Positions 8,865 through 16,869 of a stretch of 49,248 bases of DNA are shown piece by piece (positions within the stretch are counted from its first letter, which is position 1; each line of letters opens with the position of its first letter). Source of the stretch: CAYFIW01 sp964343265 (GTDB lineage Bacteria > Chloroflexota > Dehalococcoidia > Lucifugimonadales > UBA826). The DNA lies in the NCBI GenBank assembly GCA_964343265.1, contig CAYFIW010000007.1, forward strand, positions 1 through 49,248. Reading direction: 5' to 3'. A program made the translations under genes and the position numbers. The notes beneath the pieces were generated by a model. That model searched no databases and was not told the origin of the DNA. It saw nothing but the letters and a program-made list of their open reading frames with translations.

Positions 8865-9606
8865 GCACTGCTCCTGCCGACTCATCGACCTTTTTCAAAT
8901 AAATAACGTTATTGTCTGTCCCTAAATTATCCATAAGACGATATCCACGACCCTCTTCTGACATGGCGTCTGATTTCATCTTAGATACCTTACTAGACTC
9001 ATCATTAAAATCACCGAAGGTAAGCGCATTAGTTGCACATGCATTAACACATGCAGGATTTAACGCTCTATCCCCATCTTCTAAATGCACAGAGTCTCTT
9101 TCAGATTCCCTGGTACTCCTCTTAATCCTCTGTATACAGAAACTGCATTTTTCCATGATGCCTCTACCACGCACGGTAACATCTGGATTCAATTGATTCT
9201 TTAAACTTTCGGGCCACTGAGGTTCCCAATAATTGAAGAACCTCACATGATAAGGGCACCCGTTTGCACAAAACCTAGTACCGATACACCTGTTGTATAC
9301 CTGTACATTCATACCCTCATCATTATGATAAGTTGCATAAACTGGGCAGACCGGTTCGCAAGGAGCGTTTCCACAATGCTGGCACATGACAGGTATAAAC
9401 CTAGCTTTAACGTCCGGATATTCCCCTTCCCAATAACGCTCTATTCGAATCCACTGAATAGCTCTGCGTTGGTTAAAATGCTCCTCTAGATTAATAGGAA
9501 TATTGTTTTCAGACTGACATGCGACTACGCACCCGTTACATCCCGTGCAACGATCAATGTCTACAACCATCCCCCATTTTCTACTTTCGTGGCTATGATC
9601 AGCCAT
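8854..9606 (-). CDS. actB2: Alternative complex III iron-sulfur subunit ActB2
   Basis: Ferredoxin-like subunit, 250 aa, corresponding to the C-terminal Fe-S half of ActB in fused versions. Cysteine clusters seen in order: CTGCNGCVVAC, CQHCGNAPCEPVCP, CIGTRFCANGCPY, CSFC and CVNAC. In the third motif the second cluster Cys is Thr (CIGT), leaving three ligands, which fits the single [3Fe-4S] plus three [4Fe-4S] pattern known for alternative complex III. AGGAGA precedes the ATG. It is a separate gene 32 bp after actB1 and not in the same frame, whereas several described complexes have one fused ActB. Confidence 0.9.
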   Translation of the reverse strand: MADHSHESRKWGMVVDIDRCTGCNGCVVACQSENNIPINLEEHFNQRRAIQWIRIERYWEGEYPDVKARFIPVMCQHCGNAPCEPVCPVYATYHNDEGMNVQVYNRCIGTRFCANGCPYHVRFFNYWEPQWPESLKNQLNPDVTVRGRGIMEKCSFCIQRIKRSTRESERDSVHLEDGDRALNPACVNACATNALTFGDFNDESSKVSKMKSDAMSEEGRGYRLMDNLGTDNNVIYLKKVDESAGAVHGH

Positions 9607-9638
9607 AAATATTCTCCTAATTACTCATCTATCAGCGA

Positions 9639-11900
9639 TCAGTGACTCCCACCAAGGTCACTTGTGAGCTCAATAACATGATTATGCTCATCCCTCGGGA
9701 AGTCGGGTACTGTGTTTTCAAATTTAGGCACCCTTATCCATTCACCGGTTTTCCGAATATCTGCTTTTGTCGCAGCCCATGCCAAAGAGCCTGTTGACTC
9801 ATCATGAACAGCGTCAAGTATAGATAGTACATTAGCCCCACGACCTGAAGCATACCTACCATGGTCCCTATGTCCCTGCCCTACAGGCATTGAAATGGCA
9901 TCAGGTGGAGTAGCAGGATTAGGCATAGCCAAAGCCGAGATGGTGCCCCTGGCGGTGCTTATTTGAAGCACATCACCTTCTTTAATGTCCCTCTCTTCAG
10001 CTACCTTGTGATTTATTTCCACCCAAGTTTGCCAAGTCGCAGTAGAAACTGGATCCGGCATCGCCTGTAACCATGGCAAAAACGCCAAACGACCATCGAG
10101 TAGTGAACTAGTAAGAAATGGCTGCAAATTAAACGCCCCATTTCCACTTATTATCGGTTCTGAAACACCATCAAGTCGGACTGGTGAGGCAGATGAGGGA
10201 CCGGTTGACTCAACATCCCACCATCCTCCTCGCTGGAGGATACCATTCCAGAATGCCTCAAAAGATGGAGCTTCTACAGATCCACCACCCCGTTGGAACA
10301 GTTCTCTGGCTCCATCTCTTATAACATCTTTAAACGTATCTGCTGAGAACCCAAGATCCTTCTCCATCACTTGGGCTGAGGTAAGCAAAATATCTGCAAA
10401 CCCTTTAGTTCCCAGATTTTCTCCACGATTTTCGAAGAACGGCCGAACCACCGGTTGTTGAAATCCAATAGTTTGATACCCAACACCAGCCAACGGAACA
10501 TCCGTCCCCCAATCCTCCAGAAAATTATGTTCAGGTAATATGAGATCTGCTACAGAAGTCGTATCATCCATCATATTAGAGAAGCTAACTACCAAAGGTA
10601 CGTTTGCAAGCCTTTCCTGGAATGATGCAACTTTAGGGATTCCGTAATACGGATCCGCTCCGCGCACCATCAACACCTCCACGTTACCAGCCTGCATATC
10701 CTCAGTAAGCCTCTGGAAATCTGAAAAGGAATTTCCGGGACCTACGGGATTAACACCCCGCAGCGGAGAAACCGGGTTTAGAATAACTCCTCCCTTTGTC
10801 CCTATATTGCCCGCGAGATGATTTAACGAGAAGACTGCCTTCATCGCAGAAAGTCCATTCGAGTGTGCTGCGGCACTTCCTCCTCCAACCGATATTGGAT
10901 GAGAAGCGTGAGAAAAATCATGTGCAATATGCCTTATAACATCCGCTTCAACCCCGGTACGAGCAGCAACATTGTCAGGGGCATAACTATCCAACCAAGA
11001 TGTATCCCCACCCGTCAACGCATCAACAACAGATGGATCCGGTGATTCATGAGAAACTATTTCTTGAATTATCGCCAAAGCAAGAATACCTTCAGTACCG
11101 GGATTCGGCCTTACCCATTGGTCAGCGTTAGCTGCCGTATGAGAGAATCTCGATTCAATATGTATTAACTTGCCCCTGTGATCATGTCCCTGCCTAAACT
11201 CCCCGTAGCCTCTGCTGTATCGAGTAGGAGAAACCCATGTGCTTAAGAAATCGGCCCCAAAAGAAAGTACTAAATCAGCATTGTTTATATCGAAATCAGG
11301 ATAAGCATCCTGTGAAAAAACTTCCTTTATAGCCTGTCTTACTGATGCAGTTTCAATAGGCTCATGTGTTAAATGCCTGCATCCCGAAGCTGAGACAAAC
11401 TTATCGACCACCAAACCAAGATGGCCTCCTATCGGGTTAGTAACTAAAACTGCATGGTCTAAGTTTCCCCGATCCTCTAAATCGCTAAAGGCACCGGTTA
11501 ACCGACCAATCGCATCAGTCCAGCTAATTTCACTATATTCACCAGACCCTCTTGGGCCAGTTCTAACCAAAGGTGCACTTATTCGATCTGGATGATATAA
11601 AGCCTGTACACTTGCCTCACTACGAGCGCTGTGGGCACCGATATTGACCGGATAATCAACGTTACCTTCAACCTTTTTGGCACGACCCTCCATTACTCGA
11701 ACCACGATACCTTCTGACGTATCGGAATACGGACAAACGGTCGCATACCAATTATCGATTCCACTTACTAGGTCTTCAGGCATCTCAATCGGAGAGTCTA
11801 TGAACAGTTCTTTTTCAGGAACACCGCAGGCCTGAAAAAGAACCGCTGCCCCAGCGGAGCCTCCCATAAGAGTTAAAAATTGTCTTCTCGTCAACGCCAT
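9639..11900 (-). CDS. actB1: Alternative complex III molybdopterin-oxidoreductase-like subunit ActB1
   Basis: Large peripheral subunit, 753 aa. A twin-arginine-type N-terminus (LTRRQFLTLMGG) has a downstream Cys in FQACG that could be a lipobox. The body is a molybdopterin oxidoreductase fold (ADLVLSFGADFL, AHSNGLSAMKAV, VRGADPYYGIP, ADLILPEHNFLEDWGTD) with a C-terminal molydopterin-dinucleotide-like beta-barrel (EGDVLQISTARG). The N-terminal Fe-S site of catalytic relatives (several Cys within about 12 residues) is reduced to a single Cys in YATVCPYSDTSEG. That agrees with ActB1 being a cofactor-less structural relative. The exact role in the complex is not settled in the family. Confidence 0.9.
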   Translation of the reverse strand: MALTRRQFLTLMGGSAGAAVLFQACGVPEKELFIDSPIEMPEDLVSGIDNWYATVCPYSDTSEGIVVRVMEGRAKKVEGNVDYPVNIGAHSARSEASVQALYHPDRISAPLVRTGPRGSGEYSEISWTDAIGRLTGAFSDLEDRGNLDHAVLVTNPIGGHLGLVVDKFVSASGCRHLTHEPIETASVRQAIKEVFSQDAYPDFDINNADLVLSFGADFLSTWVSPTRYSRGYGEFRQGHDHRGKLIHIESRFSHTAANADQWVRPNPGTEGILALAIIQEIVSHESPDPSVVDALTGGDTSWLDSYAPDNVAARTGVEADVIRHIAHDFSHASHPISVGGGSAAAHSNGLSAMKAVFSLNHLAGNIGTKGGVILNPVSPLRGVNPVGPGNSFSDFQRLTEDMQAGNVEVLMVRGADPYYGIPKVASFQERLANVPLVVSFSNMMDDTTSVADLILPEHNFLEDWGTDVPLAGVGYQTIGFQQPVVRPFFENRGENLGTKGFADILLTSAQVMEKDLGFSADTFKDVIRDGARELFQRGGGSVEAPSFEAFWNGILQRGGWWDVESTGPSSASPVRLDGVSEPIISGNGAFNLQPFLTSSLLDGRLAFLPWLQAMPDPVSTATWQTWVEINHKVAEERDIKEGDVLQISTARGTISALAMPNPATPPDAISMPVGQGHRDHGRYASGRGANVLSILDAVHDESTGSLAWAATKADIRKTGEWIRVPKFENTVPDFPRDEHNHVIELTSDLGGSH

Positions 11901-11910
11901 TTATAAGCCT

Positions 11911-12525
11911 CTAATAGTGACAGGTTGTACAATCCGTAGGAGCTGCATTCTTTTTATGGCAGTCCACACAGTCGCCCATCTTTAAGTTTTCGACCTGTCT
12001 AACCTTTTCCATTTCCGATACCTCACCATGACATTTTTGACAGACCTGACTGGTTTCGACACCTTCAGCCTCCGAAAAATACCTTATGTGAGCCTCATGA
12101 ACAAAATGAACATGATCCGGCACCCTGTGGACCCTAACCCAATGTATAGACCTGCCGTCTTCGTAAAGATCCCTCATTTTCTCTATGCCTTCCAACCCAT
12201 CTCCAACTTCACTGTGACAAGTCATACACAGACCAGTTGCTGGTACCGAAGCCGCTGCTTCTTTTTCCACATTTCTATGGCAGAACGTACAATCCATTCC
12301 GAGCTTCTTTACGTGAGTCTCGTGAGGAAAGGCTATAGGCTGGTTAGGACCCTCTCTAAACTCGGTGCTACCAAAAATAACTGGCCTACCCAACCAAGCA
12401 GTCAACACAAAAGTCAAAGCGACAACCACACCTGCAAAAGCCCCTAGGCCGAAAACCCCTAGTATTCCTAATTTGACCAACTGTTTAGGTGTTGGCCTTT
12501 TGGGCTGAAAATCCCCAGGTATCAA
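11911..12525 (-). CDS. actA: Alternative complex III pentaheme cytochrome c subunit ActA
   Basis: Membrane-anchored multiheme cytochrome, 204 aa. One N-terminal TM helix (about residues 18-45) precedes five CxxCH motifs: CTFCH, CMTCH, CQKCH, CVDCH and CTTCH, the last at the extreme C-terminus. Five hemes is the count known for ActA. Several additional His residues (HETH, HFVHEAH) are available as distal ligands. The start is a TTG with AGGGAAG upstream; there is no nearby ATG that keeps the anchor. It is the second gene of the operon, 10 bp before actB1. It conducts electrons between the Fe-S chain and ActE or a soluble acceptor. Confidence 0.92.
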   Translation of the reverse strand: MIPGDFQPKRPTPKQLVKLGILGVFGLGAFAGVVVALTFVLTAWLGRPVIFGSTEFREGPNQPIAFPHETHVKKLGMDCTFCHRNVEKEAAASVPATGLCMTCHSEVGDGLEGIEKMRDLYEDGRSIHWVRVHRVPDHVHFVHEAHIRYFSEAEGVETSQVCQKCHGEVSEMEKVRQVENLKMGDCVDCHKKNAAPTDCTTCHY

Positions 12526-12552
12526 ATTCTTTCTTCCCTGTTATATATCAAT

Positions 12553-12846
12553 TTATATCCAAAACTCTGGGTATATGAGATTGATAGCATCTCTAGCACC
12601 CTGTATAGATGTGTAAACAAAATACAAAGCTGCAACAAACGCCACTACTGCAACGGCGTAGCAAGGTATCCTTAATTTTTGAAAAGATTCAGGCAAATGC
12701 TTTGAACCAACCAAAGAAGGTATCGCATTGTGGCCTATTAGCATGTTAGTCGCAAACACCAAAATAGATACGACAAAAAACCAAATGTTTCTTACAAACA
12801 CGCTTATAAATGACCAACCATCCGGACCGATGAAATAGGGATCCAT
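12553..12846 (-). CDS. Small two-helix membrane protein at the head of the act operon
   Basis: Not recognised. About 97 aa from the ATG at 12846, or 111 aa from a TTG at 12888; neither start has a Shine-Dalgarno. Two hydrophobic segments are visible: SVFVRNIWFFVVSILVFA with continuation, and CYAVAVVAFVAALYFVYTS, with a short polar loop between them. It lies 27 bp upstream of actA and 94-136 bp downstream of a good promoter, so it is co-transcribed with the complex. It may be an accessory or extra subunit; Chloroflexus act clusters also contain a small additional subunit (ActG), but equivalence cannot be shown from sequence alone. Confidence 0.7.
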   Translation of the reverse strand: MDPYFIGPDGWSFISVFVRNIWFFVVSILVFATNMLIGHNAIPSLVGSKHLPESFQKLRIPCYAVAVVAFVAALYFVYTSIQGARDAINLIYPEFWI

Positions 12847-12939
12847 CTCAAACAATTCGTTCAATACTCCAATTTTTCTCGTCGACAAAAAAAATTACGG
12901 CCAAGGTACTAATAGAACAACTGCCTCAACCGAGTGAAA

Positions 12940-12968
12940 AGTATCACATTCCGGTTTTCGAGTGTCAA
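12940..12968 (-). promoter_or_regulatory. Sigma70-type promoter of the act operon
   Basis: On the reverse strand a perfect -35 TTGACA (plus 12963-12968) is followed by a 17-bp spacer and a -10 GATACT (plus 12940-12945) preceded by an extended -10 TG (TGT before GATACT). It faces the act operon and predicts a transcript start near 12933. The rest of the roughly 330-bp gap to 13175 is AT-rich and holds small inverted repeats near 12999-13025, but no gene or RNA was recognised. Confidence 0.6.
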
Positions 12969-13174
12969 GCAGAAGATGATGAAATATACTGACTAGAACT
13001 ACATGGATATTGTAGATTCTACGTCGAAAATATAACTATCTATGTTAAAACCCCTCTATAAAGCCAAATTTATTGACTAGTTCGAATATAGGATAATTGG
13101 GTTTGTAAGCAATCTAATCCTCCAATAAAATCCAGCTATAGTCGTGAAATATACATGTTTTAAAAGGTGTAATC

Positions 13175-14326
13175 ATGCAAATATCCGAGATGACATATTA
13201 TCTAGTCAATCCGGGCAAAGGTAAAAATCTCTGTTTCGTAAAACTAGAAACTGATGAAGGAATACATGGGTGGGGTGAATGCTATACCCAGTCAGACCGA
13301 GACATCCAGATAACAGCCCACTTGGATGCATTGAAACGATACATTATCGGTAGAGACCCCTCAAACATAAAACATTTTATGCAGGTAGTCTACGACGATT
13401 TTGCCGGAAGAAGAGGGGCGATGGACTTGTGGTCTGCCGTAAGCGGAATAGAACAGGCTATGTGGGACATTCTCGGAAAACACCTGAAAACACCTGTATA
13501 CACATTACTAGGTGGAGCGGTACGTGAAAAAATAAGAGTCTACGCCAACGGTTGGGGAGGCGGAGAGTGGGATTCAGAGGATTTAGCCAATAGGGCAAAA
13601 AAAGTAGTTGAGAGCGGCTTCACAGCATTAAAATTCGATCCCGTACCAGGACCTTGGCGAACTTTTATTAGTAAAGATGTAGAAAAACAAACAATAAAAA
13701 ACGTCCGCGCAGTCAGGGATGCTGTGGGACAAGAAATAGACATTCTCATTGAAATGCATAGAAGACTGGCACCGATGCACGCCATCAAAATAGCTAAGGA
13801 AATAGAACAATACAATCCTTTTTGGTACGAGGAACCTGTTTTAGCAGAAAACGTAAATGCTCTGACTGAAACGAAACTAAGAGTAAACCTTCCTGTAGTG
13901 ACTGGAGAAGAGTTGTATACCAAATTTGAGTTCCGAGAAATCTTTGAGAAAAGGGCTGCGGATATTATCAATCCTGATGTGTGTAATGTGGGAGGAATTC
14001 TTGAATTAAAGGAGATAGCTGCAATGGCAGAACCATATTTTATCGCAGTATCCCCACACAACTACAACAGCACATCGATAGGATTAGCCGCTACTATTCA
14101 GGTGTCCGCAACTATCCCTAATTTCTTAATAACAGAATACTTTATTAATTTTGAAGAATTTACACACAGAGCAACCTATGGCCAACTAAACTTAAAAGAA
14201 GGCTACATAGAAATACCAAAATCTCCAGGCTTAGGTATTGATCTTAATGAGAAGGTTTTAAGTGATTATCCATACCGCCCATTTCCACTAAGAAAAATCA
14301 GAGATTCACAAGATGAAGGACCCTAG
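13175..14326 (+). CDS. Enolase-superfamily dehydratase (mandelate racemase / galactonate dehydratase subgroup)
   Basis: 383 aa, cytosolic. It should abstract a proton alpha to a carboxylate and dehydrate a sugar acid. Metal ligands line up as E193 (LIEMHRR), E219 (WYEEP) and E245 (VTGEEL), exactly 26 residues apart, as D183/E209/E235 are in E. coli D-galactonate dehydratase. H195 and H295 (SPHN) take the places of its H185 and H285, all offset by ten. The first ligand is Glu rather than Asp. An AAAAGGTG Shine-Dalgarno precedes the ATG. No transporter or sugar-acid pathway gene is adjacent, so the substrate cannot be named. Multiplied paralogs of this family are a known SAR202 trait. Confidence 0.88.
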   Translation: MQISEMTYYLVNPGKGKNLCFVKLETDEGIHGWGECYTQSDRDIQITAHLDALKRYIIGRDPSNIKHFMQVVYDDFAGRRGAMDLWSAVSGIEQAMWDILGKHLKTPVYTLLGGAVREKIRVYANGWGGGEWDSEDLANRAKKVVESGFTALKFDPVPGPWRTFISKDVEKQTIKNVRAVRDAVGQEIDILIEMHRRLAPMHAIKIAKEIEQYNPFWYEEPVLAENVNALTETKLRVNLPVVTGEELYTKFEFREIFEKRAADIINPDVCNVGGILELKEIAAMAEPYFIAVSPHNYNSTSIGLAATIQVSATIPNFLITEYFINFEEFTHRATYGQLNLKEGYIEIPKSPGLGIDLNEKVLSDYPYRPFPLRKIRDSQDEGP

Positions 14327-14395
14327 TTGAAAATGATTACTGATATTAAACTTCATTGTGAGTAGAACCACTAATCTTCCTCATGATTAAATTCC

Positions 14396-14424
14396 TTGAC
14401 CCCCACATAAGGGCGTGCTAATTT
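14396..14424 (+). promoter_or_regulatory. Weak promoter candidate upstream of ribF
   Basis: TTGACC (14396-14401), a 17-bp spacer and TAATTT (14419-14424). The -35 is good and the -10 poor. No FMN riboswitch (RFN element) consensus was seen in the 160-178 bp before ribF. Confidence 0.3.
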
Positions 14425-14504
14425 TTTCTTACTATAAAAACAACTCTTCACAATGACCGAAGGATTTTTGACTGTGAAAACCAGCTTTGGCATCCGTTGC
14501 AAAC

Positions 14505-15449
14505 ATGAGCATCGTTGAAGAATTAAAAATCAGTAAGACTCCTACTGAATCGGCCATCACGATAGGCGTGTTTGACGGTGTGCACCTAGGGCATCAGCAT
14601 CTAATAAACAGCCTTAAAGATCACGCAAAAACTCTCCAATATTCATCTGGGGTTATTACTTTTAAGAATCACCCCGCATCCATTATCAACCCAAATTTCG
14701 AACCCGACTTTGTCAACACGTTAGAACATCGAATATCTTTGTTGAAAGACACCAAAGTGGACTTTGTCTGCCCTATAACATTTAACAACGAAGTGGCCTC
14801 CCTAGGAGCTGGAGACTTTATCAAACTCCTCCAGGACCACTTAGGAATGAAATTGCTTGTTGTTGGTCCAGATTTTCAAATGGGTAAAGGCCGGGAAGCC
14901 AATGTGAATGAACTCTATAAGCTAGGCTCGCAACTAGGGTTTGAATTAGAAGTCGTCAAAGTTGAAAAAAGAAATGGTATTTCAGTACGAAGTACAGAAT
15001 TAAGAAAACAGTTGTCCCAAGGTAACGTTGAGACAGTCTCACTAATGTTAGGTAGACCATTTTCTATTAATGGGAAAGTAGTTGAAGGGTTTAAACGAGG
15101 ACGAGAAATTGGATTCCCAACTGCAAACCTAGAAAGTGAAGGCGGAATCTCCGTACCTAAAAATGGCATATATTCGACAATAGCGACTGTGTCAGGGAAA
15201 AAATACATGGCAGCATCAAGTATTGGTACCAGACCCACTTTTGATAATGGATCTAGAACAATCGAGGCATTTATACTGGATTTTAATGAGCTTATATATG
15301 GGGAAAAAGTCACACTTGAATTCATAAATAGGCTACGTGATGAAATAAAGTACGATTCTTTAGAAGAGCTGATCGCCCAAATAAATGACGATGTGTCCAA
15401 AACGAGAACTTCGCTAGAACATTTAATGAGCTATGATTCAGATATTTAA
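14505..15449 (+). CDS. ribF: Bifunctional riboflavin kinase / FAD synthetase RibF
   Basis: Makes FMN from riboflavin and FAD from FMN. The N-terminal FAD synthetase domain has the nucleotidyltransferase motif TIGVFDGVHLGHQHLI and, later, GPDFQMGKGREANV and RSTELR. The C-terminal flavokinase domain has GFKRGREIGFPTANLE and SIGTRPTFDNGSRTIEAFILDF. About 314 aa, normal length. The ATG at 14505 is preferred over an upstream in-frame TTG at 14487; neither has a clear Shine-Dalgarno. It is followed 42 bp later by tyrS. It supplies flavin cofactors, but no flavoenzyme is adjacent. Confidence 0.94.
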   Translation: MSIVEELKISKTPTESAITIGVFDGVHLGHQHLINSLKDHAKTLQYSSGVITFKNHPASIINPNFEPDFVNTLEHRISLLKDTKVDFVCPITFNNEVASLGAGDFIKLLQDHLGMKLLVVGPDFQMGKGREANVNELYKLGSQLGFELEVVKVEKRNGISVRSTELRKQLSQGNVETVSLMLGRPFSINGKVVEGFKRGREIGFPTANLESEGGISVPKNGIYSTIATVSGKKYMAASSIGTRPTFDNGSRTIEAFILDFNELIYGEKVTLEFINRLRDEIKYDSLEELIAQINDDVSKTRTSLEHLMSYDSDI

Positions 15450-15491
15450 CATAGAGATTAGAATGCGAACTGGAATAGGAATTAGGATCAA

Positions 15492-16688
15492 ATGGCATTA
15501 CTAGAAACAGAAGATGTCCTAAAAAGGGGCGTGGAAGAAATAATTATTGAGAAAGAGTTTGTGGAAAAACTTGATTCCGGAAAGTCTCTCCGCCTGAAAA
15601 TGGGGTTCGACCCAAGTGCACCGGACATACATCTAGGTCATGCAGTAGGACTACGAAAACTTAGGCAACTACAGGAATTAGGGCACAAGGTTGTTTTAAT
15701 AGTAGGGGACTGGACCGCCCAAATCGGGGATCCAAGTGGAAGATCGCAAACAAGAAACATGCTTAGTGCCGAGGAAGTTAATGCAAACGCACAGACATAC
15801 CTCGACCAATTTTTTAAAATTGTAGATCGAGACCGAACTGAAATCAGACTTCAAAGCGAATGGTTCGGGCCTTTTAGTCTCGCTAACGTCATAGAATTAA
15901 CGAGCAAATTCACAGTTGCGCAGATATTAGCACGTGACGATTTTGCTAAAAGATTCAATGAAAATCAGCCCATAGCAATAACCGAACTTCTATATCCCCT
16001 ACTTCAAGCATACGATTCCGTAGCAATAAAGTCTGACGTAGAATTTGGCGGTTCAGACCAACGCTTTAACTTGTTAGTTGGACGCGAACTACAACAAAGT
16101 GAGGGCATGAAACCTCAGCAATGTTTCATAATGCCTTTATTACCGGGTACTGACGGAGTACAGAAAATGAGCAAGAGCTTGGGAAATTACATTGGGATAG
16201 ATGAACCTGCAAATGAAATATTTGGGAAGGTGATGTCAATACCTGATTCTATGATAACTAACTACTATGAATGGCTTACAGATGTCCCGACGAAAGAAGT
16301 ATCCGAGATCAAGCAATCTCTTGAAAATGATTCGTCAGACGCTATGGACCTTAAGAAGAGGGTGGCGAAACTATTAGTGTCCGAATATCACGACACGGCT
16401 TCGGCAGAAAAAGCCCAGACCTTCTTTGAGAAAACGATCCAAGGAAATGAATTGCCTGATGACATTCAAGAATACAATCTGAAAACCGACTTATCTCAAA
16501 AAGGCTTAAGATTAAGCAATATACTGACTAACTCTGGAATTACCTCTAGTACAGGAGAGGCCCGAAGATTGATTGAACAAGGTGCCATTAAATTAGACAA
16601 TGAAACGGTGACATCAAACCTCGACTCCAACGAACTCACCAAGGGTGTTTTGAGAATAGGGCGACGCAGGTACCTAAGACTCATCTAG
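15492..16688 (+). CDS. tyrS: Tyrosyl-tRNA synthetase
   Basis: Class I aminoacyl-tRNA synthetase charging tRNA-Tyr. The HIGH-like motif is HLGH at residues 47-50 and the KMSKS loop is at 225-229 (KMSKSLGN). FGGSDQRFN lies in the tyrosine-binding region. The C-terminal S4-like RNA-binding domain (about 335-398) shows LSNILTNSGITSSTGEARRL. 398 aa, typical of the TyrZ-like group. AGGA lies 5 bp upstream of the ATG. No T-box leader was seen in the short gap after ribF. Confidence 0.96.
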   Translation: MALLETEDVLKRGVEEIIIEKEFVEKLDSGKSLRLKMGFDPSAPDIHLGHAVGLRKLRQLQELGHKVVLIVGDWTAQIGDPSGRSQTRNMLSAEEVNANAQTYLDQFFKIVDRDRTEIRLQSEWFGPFSLANVIELTSKFTVAQILARDDFAKRFNENQPIAITELLYPLLQAYDSVAIKSDVEFGGSDQRFNLLVGRELQQSEGMKPQQCFIMPLLPGTDGVQKMSKSLGNYIGIDEPANEIFGKVMSIPDSMITNYYEWLTDVPTKEVSEIKQSLENDSSDAMDLKKRVAKLLVSEYHDTASAEKAQTFFEKTIQGNELPDDIQEYNLKTDLSQKGLRLSNILTNSGITSSTGEARRLIEQGAIKLDNETVTSNLDSNELTKGVLRIGRRRYLRLI

Positions 16689-16856
16689 TATAGTAACGAA
16701 AATGAAAATTTCGTAGATGCTAATCTAGTTAATTGTGTTAAAATTTCTTGCGGTCTGAATTTGTTATTTCATGCTCTTCAACCTGATGAATAATGGATCA
16801 ACATTAGTATGAAATCAACTATTGAGATCATCAAAATAGATTATGAATTTTCAGCT

Positions 16857-16863
16857 GGGAGGT
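16857..16863 (+). promoter_or_regulatory. Shine-Dalgarno GGGAGGT that fixes a TTG start
   Basis: GGGAGGT is placed 6 bp before a TTG at 16870-16872. An in-frame ATG at 16843 has no ribosome binding site, and the Shine-Dalgarno would lie inside its coding region, so the TTG is the better start of the aminotransferase. Confidence 0.65.
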
Positions 16864-16869
16864 ACTACC

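Noticed and set aside
9639..11900. Reading ActB1 as a catalytic molybdenum oxidoreductase such as polysulfide or nitrate reductase
   Set aside because: The N-terminal Fe-S cysteines are missing, and the neighbours (pentaheme ActA, ActD, ActE, two NrfD subunits) define alternative complex III.
13540..14061. Reverse open frame of 173 codons inside the enolase-superfamily gene
   Set aside because: Antisense shadow of a gene with intact active-site residues; low-complexity Ser/Phe-rich translation.
14400..14426. CCC/GGG stem followed by a T-run after the enolase-superfamily gene as a terminator
   Set aside because: Only three GC pairs can form and the T-run is separated from the stem by seven bases; the same stretch fits a weak promoter better.
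14327..14504. Possible FMN riboswitch before ribF
   Set aside because: The conserved RFN blocks are not present and the gap is AT-rich with no multi-stem pattern.
16692..16712. ACGAAA/TTTCGT inverted repeat after tyrS as terminator
   Set aside because: Short AT-rich stem with no T-tract downstream.
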